From Scilla litardierei (Eukaryota; Streptophyta; Magnoliopsida; Asparagales; Asparagaceae): a stretch of 64,000 nucleotides of DNA. Shown here piece after piece: positions 58,829 through 64,000 of the stretch (positions are counted from its first letter, which is position 1; each line of letters begins with the position of its first letter). The notes under the pieces are model-generated. The model saw only the letters and a program-made list of their open reading frames with translations. It did no database searches and had not been told where the DNA came from. Both the position numbers and the translations under genes were made by a program. The stretch lies in the NCBI GenBank assembly GCA_030789695.1, contig CM061141.1, forward strand, positions 322,199,938 to 322,263,937, given 5' to 3'.

Positions 58829-61800
58829 CCCCAAACCCCTACTCTCTTCCATTGGCATCCATTTGGCATACTCTCAACAAGATATATTATGTTTTCCTTT
58901 GAAGATTGAAGTTACATTCCCCGAATCTACTAGTGAGGCACTCAATTGATTTTTATTTCCAATACTGCAGGATTTGCTGTCTGTTCCCGTGGCATACATA
59001 TTTGCTGCAATTATACCTGCCCTGATGGTTACAGGACTCTATTTTTTTGACCATAGCGTTGCTTCACAGTTGGCACAACAAAAGGAATTTAACCTTAAGA
59101 ACCCATCAGCTTACCATTATGACATCTTAGTCCTTGGTTTCATGGTAAACAATCACTACTCATATGCCCTTTTCTTCCACATACTTTTATGTGTGTACTT
59201 CTGGAATACATAGTGGCATATGAGTTTTGTGTAATTTATGATTTCAGGTTTTGATCTGTGGATTGCTTGGAATTCCCCCCTCAAATGGGGTTCTCCCACA
59301 ATCTCCTATGCACACAAAGAGTCTTGCTGTTCTCAAGGGGCAGGTGCGTGGAATTATCTAATATGTCTGCCATGCCAGTGTCTGACGATTATGCTTTCAG
59401 TACTGAAATTATGTGGATGGTATTTGCAGTTGATTCGCAAGAAAATGGTTGAAAGCGCCAAAGAGAGCATTAAGAAGCAAGCTAGTAACTCAGAAATATA
59501 TGGCAAAATGCAAGAGGTTTTCATTGAAATGGACAACGTCGACACTGTAAGTTCTTATGAAAATTTCACATATGCGACATACAATATATTATTATGTGTC
59601 TTTCTGCAGTGTCATGCTGTAAATAAATTTCCTTTTTAGTTATCATGACTTTACCATCGAGTTAGAAACTATCAAACTAGCCGTAAAATTATGTTATCTA
59701 CTAGTTAGAAAATTTCTGCTATATTGTCACATCTGTTAGTTTCAGAATGATTATTTAGCAACGCATCTTTAGCTGATGTGACCCATCAGAGATGAATGCA
59801 GAACCCCTTAGTAATAATTTTCGTCTCTACCTTCTTTTAGATATACCATTCTAGGAGAGAGTTCCTTTGTTGCATGAACTTGAAACTTCCTACCAGACTG
59901 GCCTGTTTCATGGTCAACCTTTCTTATGCCGAGAATTTGACGCCTATTCAGGATATTGACATCAGGTCGATACTCATTTCTACAATAATCCCATTGTTGG
60001 TGGCTCAATGTAACTTTGTGCTCCATATCTGCCATTTTGATGAAGAAGACTAATTAACTTAGATGATGACGATGACGGTGATGTTTTTATATGAAGTTTA
60101 TGTTGTCATCAAACTTTTTCTTCCTTATAGCATTGATATTTCCATTTGTTAACAATTTATTAGTTGTGATGATATACATACAATTCTACTTCTTTACTAG
60201 AAAATTATTCATTTTTATCTTGTGGTAGGTTTCTGCATATAGATACGTGAAAAGAGTTGGCTTGTGAGATTTCTGATTCCTTGAAGCCAATTTGTTGGTC
60301 GCAAATTTTGAAATTTCTCATTTTTTTTGAAGCTTTAATAGTTGGGCTTGTTTTAATCCTCAATGAACTTTTCTTTTAGAAACAAAAAAAAAAAATCTCA
60401 GTGGACCTTCATTTGACACAGCTATTGCTTATAATATAATGCAAGCACTTCATGTAATGAATCTTGTCATTGCTGTGGCATCATGGAAGATAATATAATT
60501 TTGGAAATATATTGTGGGTTCAATTTTATGTTTGATTATTTGGCATTTAATGCAACATATCATCATCTGCAGCCACGTGCAGTAGCTAAAGAACTGGAAA
60601 ACCTAAAAGATGCAGTTATGGGAAATGAAACCAGTGGAGGGGATGTTAAAGGTTCATTTGATCCCGAGAAGCACATCGATGAACACTTGCCTGTTCGTGT
60701 AAATGAGCAGAGAGTGACGAATTTGTTCCAGTCCCTTCTGGTGGCTGCTTGCATCGGAGCTATGCCCGTTATCAAGAAGATACCAACGTCAGTTTTGTGG
60801 GGTTATTTTGCTTACATGGCCATCGATAGCCTCCCTGGCAACCAGTTCTGGGAAAGGTTGTTGCTTTTGTTCATCACTCCAGGCCGGCGTTACAAGTGAG
60901 TATATTGCATTATCCATCCATGCAACGCAGATACATGTATACACATATACATTAACGCATGAGCGCACATTTATATATACTTGACACACATAAATACAGA
61001 GTGACATAAACACACGAATAACACGCACGTGTGCACGCTCACACTCTCTTATACAGTGTAGTTGTGTGTGAGTAGATACACGCACACGCGCGAACACCCG
61101 TGTATGCATCTGCTTGATGCCACGGAGCGTACTGAGTCTTCTGAACTGGTGGATCTAGATGGCTACATAAACAGGAAGCAAGTACATGGAAATTGCATAA
61201 TTTGGCCCTTTTTCTATAGTGCAAACAAAGCCGAGGCAAATCTTGCTAGTCAACTTAGGAATACAACTTACGAGAGTAAATCCTTTCGTTGATCACCTTC
61301 AATGTTTGACCTGTTTATTGTAGATTGAAACCCTCGTTCCATGATTAGGTAGATCTGCAACATATTTCTGTACATAATCATTTCGCCCACCACCAATGCA
61401 AAAAAGACTATATTTCCACATCATAAGCTGTATAAAAAGGCCTGTAGATCGTCAGCTTGCTTAGATGCACTCTCAGTAGTAACCGTGAAGTAGTTTCTAA
61501 ATGTGACATTTCAGCATTTTAAGTAGATCCCAAGGTTCCAAACATGCTAATTATGCAATACAATGAGTTTTAATGTTGGGTCGTGTTTATTTCCGCAGGG
61601 TTCTAGAGGGCGTCCATGCGTCATTTGTGGAGTCAGTCCCCTTCCGGCAAATAGCCGTTTTCACGATTTTCCAGCTCGTATACCTGCTGTTGTGCTTTGG
61701 CATCACATGGATACCTATAGCAGGAATCCTGTTCCCTCTTCCCTTCTTCATCCTGATCAGCATCAGGCAGCATGTTCTACCAAAATTCTTTCACCCGCGT

Positions 61801-62225
61801 GAATTATGGGAGCTGGATGCCGCCGAATATGAAGAAATTGTCGGCGTTCCTCACCGAGAACGCAACCTCTCATTCGTGGTACGTAACTTTCCTTGCATCG
61901 TTAAATTGTGTAGTAGTTTTTTTTTCACTGATGATAGCTTGTAAAATGCCTTGCATCATTTATGGTGTTAGCAGGATCAAGATAGGTCTCAGCCTGGACT
62001 TAGCGAACCTAGCGTCGATGATGCTGAAATATTGGACGAGCTCACCACCAGCCGAGGAGAACTCAAGCATAGATCTACGAGCTTCAATGAAGATAGGACC
62101 TTGCAGGACTTGCAGGTAATAACGATGATGCATTAAGTGTAATATTTCTCTCTTGAGATCGAGCTTTTTATTAAACTCCCCCCTTCCTGATTCAATATTA
62201 GGTTCATCCGGAGATCAACCGATGA
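48810..62225 (+). CDS. BOR4: Boron efflux transporter, BOR4-like clade, complete
   Basis: SLC4-like anion transporter family (HCO3 cotransporter fold) that exports borate across the plasma membrane. Thirteen coding exons: 48810-48913, 49002-49084, 49218-49410, 49501-49639, 49760-49925, 50007-50173, 58971-59144, 59248-59343, 59430-59546, 60573-60895, 61599-61878, 61975-62115, 62202-62225. All are GT-AG, phases agree, and the total is 2007 bases (668 residues; family about 670-730). Seen: [128 protein letters not shown]. Clade hints: [15 protein letters not shown] N-part, FDPEKH, VNEQRV and [13 protein letters not shown] resemble the AtBOR4 group (boron tolerance) rather than BOR1. The C-tail is short. 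Intron 6 is swollen to 8.8 kb by transposons. A Copia LTR lies just upstream. Confidence 0.96.
49002..49084 (+). CDS. BOR4: BOR exon 2
   Basis: First membrane segment: [20 protein letters not shown] and then EQLSKDT. Donor GTGAAT. Confidence 0.95.
49218..49410 (+). CDS. BOR4: BOR exon 3
   Basis: Codes for [37 protein letters not shown] and the following [11 protein letters not shown] loop, up to the Trp codon split by the intron. Confidence 0.95.
49501..49639 (+). CDS. BOR4: BOR exon 4
   Basis: Membrane segments [15 protein letters not shown] and [18 protein letters not shown], ending QQAIK. Confidence 0.95.
49760..49925 (+). CDS. BOR4: BOR exon 5
   Basis: Loop [15 protein letters not shown], then a membrane segment ([17 protein letters not shown]) and [11 protein letters not shown]. 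Confidence 0.95.
50007..50173 (+). CDS. BOR4: BOR exon 6
   Basis: [20 protein letters not shown] and the loop [16 protein letters not shown]. The donor opens the 8.8 kb transposon-filled intron. Confidence 0.95.
50764..51182 (+). repeat. TR-GAG 5' LTR
   Basis: Begins TGATGCGGACG and ends GTTCGTATCA. A TTTATAAATTAGG TATA-like block lies near 50931. Confidence 0.95.
51209..53590 (+). CDS. Gag-protease polyprotein of TR-GAG element
   Basis: 793 residues, uninterrupted, starting 12 bases after the primer site. Residues 8-100: charged coiled coil ([16 protein letters not shown]). About 160-245: Gly/Pro/Ala repeats built on GGAGGWAPP. About 370-500: Ty3/gypsy gag domain ([58 protein letters not shown]). 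About 590: knuckle-like [14 protein letters not shown]. About 670: retropepsin active site [17 protein letters not shown] with Asp-Ser-Gly. It ends shortly after the protease. It would form particles and process itself but cannot copy DNA. The frame is open over 2.4 kb, which fits a young element. Confidence 0.92.
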   Translation: MAGGTRSGATEERLQGFREEINREMEELKKAMGDDIQSLRTAMEISNKDHAYTQEDIQAELKHMRIEAAKTAREIAQIPTMMAMLQTISAAVGGDQGKRPEVFFVEAAATNFPNQGGGCPNLLGFAGEGSGTHPDPTASTAGPTGPAVSSTGPIGPADSSAPPSGGAGGWAPPSGGAGGWAPPGGAGGGAPPSGGAGGWAPPFGGAGGGTPPAGGAGGGAPLLGGAEGWETPFGGTATRFGGPARPLRPFGGVAGFVQPPGATARPDGGRGAPGMTIGAPAAQFWGPGGHLEGRTAPVQQHGGARGPIFAPPPRLPDCLGNYIPAGDRERPQWPVELYEGGDGGPGGGQGGVMVQGGIPRGVGAQYGDINADRRLKKLKMPTFDGTDPDGWVYRAERYFQVMQLTEEEVLRAIGIYFEDKALAWYRWKTARSPFRSWEELSSYLLDRFQEKSGGDFYEQLSALRQEGTVRDFVEKFEMLASRLRGVSDQVLIGSFMRGLKPSIRAELRMQRPNDLEDVLRLAHMAEEKHTEERRIRGAWEAQGQRSTAAPVPPRPAAGAPVEPRGEVRPGVVPGRRLTEADMRARRAAGLCFRCDEKFSPGHRCASKLLQIVIVPDEEDEEEVLEPEKVVEEEVNAHLDAAEVSLNSLVGVTTNHTMKLSGRLDDASVTVLIDSGATHNFISRPLVDRHRLQVSTLETFTVLSGTGRREESSGMCKGLSLTLQGVQIREDFLPLELDNIDVILGVQWLRGLGEVKMNWKQLRMEFQEGGRTVVLTGDPSLCFPSGAFKAISPP
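53621..54038 (+). repeat. TR-GAG 3' LTR
   Basis: Nearly identical to 50764-51182. The clear differences are within the first 170 bases. Confidence 0.95.
54615..55494 (-). pseudogene. Decayed Copia gag and protease-flank traces
   Basis: On the minus strand: [18 protein letters not shown] (gag core, near 55350), [16 protein letters not shown] (zinc knuckle with lost cysteines, near 55110) and [18 protein letters not shown] (the block after Copia protease, near 54800). Order and direction agree with the relic's polarity. Nothing is functional. Confidence 0.7.
57212..58061 (+). mobile_element. Solo LTR inside the Copia relic's LTR
   Basis: 850 bases from TGTTGTTTTTTATTGCC to GGGGAATCAACA, flanked by CATAC on both sides (57207-57211 and 58062-58066). 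Contains AACCGAACCAGGATAAATC, a usual Copia LTR block. No interior. Confidence 0.85.
58771..58826. repeat. (GA)28 microsatellite in BOR intron 6
   Basis: Uninterrupted GA repeats ending 144 bases before exon 7. A shorter GA run lies at 58711. Confidence 0.95.
58971..59144 (+). CDS. BOR4: BOR exon 7
   Basis: [20 protein letters not shown] and [19 protein letters not shown], the most conserved block of the family. It continues exon 6 without loss. Confidence 0.95.
59248..59343 (+). CDS. BOR4: BOR exon 8
   Basis: Thirty-two codons: [20 protein letters not shown] then [11 protein letters not shown]. Confidence 0.95.
59430..59546 (+). CDS. BOR4: BOR exon 9
   Basis: Cytosolic, charged: [17 protein letters not shown] and [17 protein letters not shown]. 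Donor GTAAGT. Confidence 0.93.
60573..60895 (+). CDS. BOR4: BOR exon 10
   Basis: Large loop ending [20 protein letters not shown], then [20 protein letters not shown] and [19 protein letters not shown]. Confidence 0.95.
61599..61878 (+). CDS. BOR4: BOR exon 11
   Basis: [16 protein letters not shown], last membrane segments ([32 protein letters not shown]) and the [11 protein letters not shown] tail. Confidence 0.95.
61975..62115 (+). CDS. BOR4: BOR exon 12
   Basis: Cytosolic tail with [17 protein letters not shown], a block seen in the BOR4-type group. Confidence 0.93.
62202..62225 (+). CDS. BOR4: BOR exon 13 (stop)
   Basis: VHPEINR and TGA. Tiny, but the acceptor (AATATTAG) and phase fit. 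Confidence 0.8.
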   Translation, partial: VHPEINR

Positions 62226-62880
62226 AGAATGAACATACTTTCTATACATTGGGACGTGTAAAGGAGAAGGAATTGGTTGGCATTTTAGAGCAATTTTGTT
62301 GACGTTGGGGGTTTTTTTTTTAGTTTATAAACCAAAAAGGAAAAGAAAAGAAAAGAAAAGAAAAGAAAAGAAAAAGTAAAGTAAATGTGTGCTGATGATA
62401 TAAGAAATTATAGGTGCAGCAAAGAATGCAGTGAATTGGATGCTCTTGTTTCATTTTTTTCCAATTTTCTTCCATATCTACACTACGGTGTTCATCAGCC
62501 CATTAAGCTACGATTTGGCCTTTCACCAGTCCTTGCTCTTTTGATCTGGGGGTGGCCTTAATTTTTGAAGAACACCAATCAGCACTTATTTTTTTTATCG
62601 AGTTGAAAATTAATTTGCTACCTCCTTTCTTTCTCATTTATGGATATTGACATGTGGATACGTAGACGACATGTTCGACATGATGTTTGAGCAAATTCCA
62701 AAAATATTTATAAATAAAAATAATTCTAACCATATGTAACTATTACCTATATTATATTTCAACCAAACCATATCGTTTTCTAATGGGTTGGTTCGGCTAA
62801 ATTGGATTGGATCATTACAAAACGAGGTTTTTCTCCATTTTTTCTTAAAACTTAACACCAAATTAAATATGTATTTATAA
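62226..62880 (+). other. BOR 3' untranslated and downstream region
   Basis: After the stop codon: an (AAAAG)n microsatellite at about 62337-62376, then T-rich DNA. No second gene. The polyadenylation site is not determined. Confidence 0.5.
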
Positions 62881-63617
62881 TGCACTGGGCTGATCTTCAA
62901 TGGTCATTCGACTGTTTATTCGAGCAGACAAGCCCAGTAAAGCTTCGACTTCGGTCCATGGCCCAGAGACCCTCAGGTGAGGTCAACCGACTCTTCATTT
63001 AAGATGAAAACCGAGCTGATCGTTGGGTTCTCTCATCAATACAGACCGTTCAGCTCGTTATCAAGGCGTGTATTCAATTACTGTCTGTTCAGCTCGTCAT
63101 CAATGGCGTCGGCTCGGATCTAAAAGCTCCATAAAGACTCGGACGTTACCATCTAACATCCGCTGCCTATAAGTAGCCTTTCAGACAACTGGAAAAGGAT
63201 TTTTGACTCCTCCCACTTTCTCAGACATTCTCATTCTTTGACAACCACCAAAGTCTGTTATTCCAAATTCGGTATTTGCTCCACCTTATATTTCTCCTCC
63301 ATAGCTCGGCGATATAACTAGCAGCCTGTCTCCCATTAGATTGGCCATAGTTACACTGAGTCTCATTGAGTCACTTACTAACTTAAGCATGTGGAGAGAA
63401 TTAGGTCGAACCTCAGATCCGACCCTTCTGACGAGCTCCTTGTGTTGCAGGCAGCCCGGATATAGCTCGGACCCAACTCCAATAGCTCGGATCAGAGCCT
63501 ATTCAGACTGTGGTCTGCTCGCTCGGTGCCTAGTCAGCTGTTCACGTCATCCAACGTTGACAACTGTAATCAAATCATATTCTTACTACTTTAGTGATGA
63601 GAAAACACCCGCAAACA
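62881..63617 (+). mobile_element. Tat-like gypsy LTR, probably solo
   Basis: Carries ACTTAAGCATGTGGAG, GATCCGACCC and GAGAAAACACCCGCAAACA. These match the LTR at 16835-17556, which ends GAGAAAACACCC and then CATC. No primer site follows. Flanks TATAA and TATTA match at 4 of 5 positions. Confidence 0.6.
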
Positions 63618-64000
63618 TATTATGTGCAAATAGTTACTTATATTAAACAATTTAAATATTTTAAAATGCAATAAAAAATTTTGAAAACTTAATCACCTAA
63701 CAAAAATAAAAACATGCTTCCTTAATCACCTAACAAAAATAAAAACATGCTTCCTTGATACAGTGATCACATAAAGATTTTTAAAGAACATAATTCGGTT
63801 CCGGTTTGGTAACTGTTAGGATACATTCTGTGGTCATTCTTGTATGCGTCTTGTCATATGTGGCACTGGAGAATGTTGGATAGGTTGATGTCCCTGTCGT
63901 ATGAAGAAGAGAATGTTGGATGTTTTGTTGAACCGGTTGTTGGACCAGGATGTTCAACAAAATATGCTTACTTGCATATCTGGTGCTTTGGTGCTCAATA
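63618..64000. other. Right edge, no gene; short tandem repeat
   Basis: A 36-base unit (CCTAACAAAAATAAAAACATG) is repeated at 63690-63755. From 63814 the sequence TGTTAGGATACATTC resembles the start of a Copia LTR that would extend past the window. Confidence 0.4.

Noticed and set aside
1..64000. tRNA or rRNA genes
   Set aside because: I found no sequence with a convincing tRNA T-arm plus acceptor pairing and no rRNA-like block. TGGTATCAGAGC sites are retrotransposon primer sites, not tRNA genes.

Overview
This is nuclear DNA of a flowering plant. It holds two host genes with GT-AG introns, plant-type LTR retrotransposons (Sirevirus-like and other Copia, Tat-like Ty3/gypsy, a TR-GAG-type element), a Mutator-type MITE and a hAT-type element. 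The species cannot be named from the sequence alone. Introns of 7-9 kb and deeply nested transposons point to a repeat-rich genome.

Host genes. (1) Cytosolic methionyl-tRNA synthetase lies on the minus strand at 7560-16029. Six clean exons encode the first 316 residues (HLGN motif, zinc-binding CP domain, start of the second half of the catalytic core). The last exon ends in a good splice donor, but the KMSKS half is not in the window, so either the next intron runs past position 1 or the gene is broken. (2) A complete boron efflux transporter of the BOR4-like clade lies on the plus strand at 48810-62225. It has 13 coding exons in consistent phase, 668 codons, a spliced non-coding leader exon and an 8.8 kb intron 6.

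Layout. 1-3012: minus-strand non-autonomous LTR element inside or next to the synthetase. 5594-6956: hAT-type element. 7560-16029: synthetase. 16.8-40.7 kb: intergenic transposon nest with two Tat-like gypsy relics, a partial Sirevirus-like LTR, a MITE, several tandem and dispersed repeats, an 8.4 kb internally deleted Sirevirus and a 1.8 kb solo LTR. The last two both sit inside the same gypsy gag gene. 40744-47593: a 6.85 kb Copia element with 147 bp LTRs, placed about 0.3 kb upstream of the inferred boron transporter transcription start and reading toward it. 48-62 kb: transporter gene. Its intron 6 holds a minus-strand Copia relic that contains a young TR-GAG element and a solo LTR. 62.9-63.6 kb: another gypsy LTR.

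Main observation from the hunt. Several unrelated retroelements here carry dense arrays of short self-complementary motifs in their LTR or untranslated leader, each with its own motif: AGTCGACT, CTCGGACCGAG, CAGACGTCTG and CCCCCTGCAGGGGG. In the Copia next to the boron transporter, the array is followed by six hairpins whose stems show paired, pairing-preserving changes and whose loops (CTGAA and TTCAG) alternate and are complementary to each other. This looks like a multivalent RNA dimerisation or packaging structure in the gag leader. That role is inferred, not shown.
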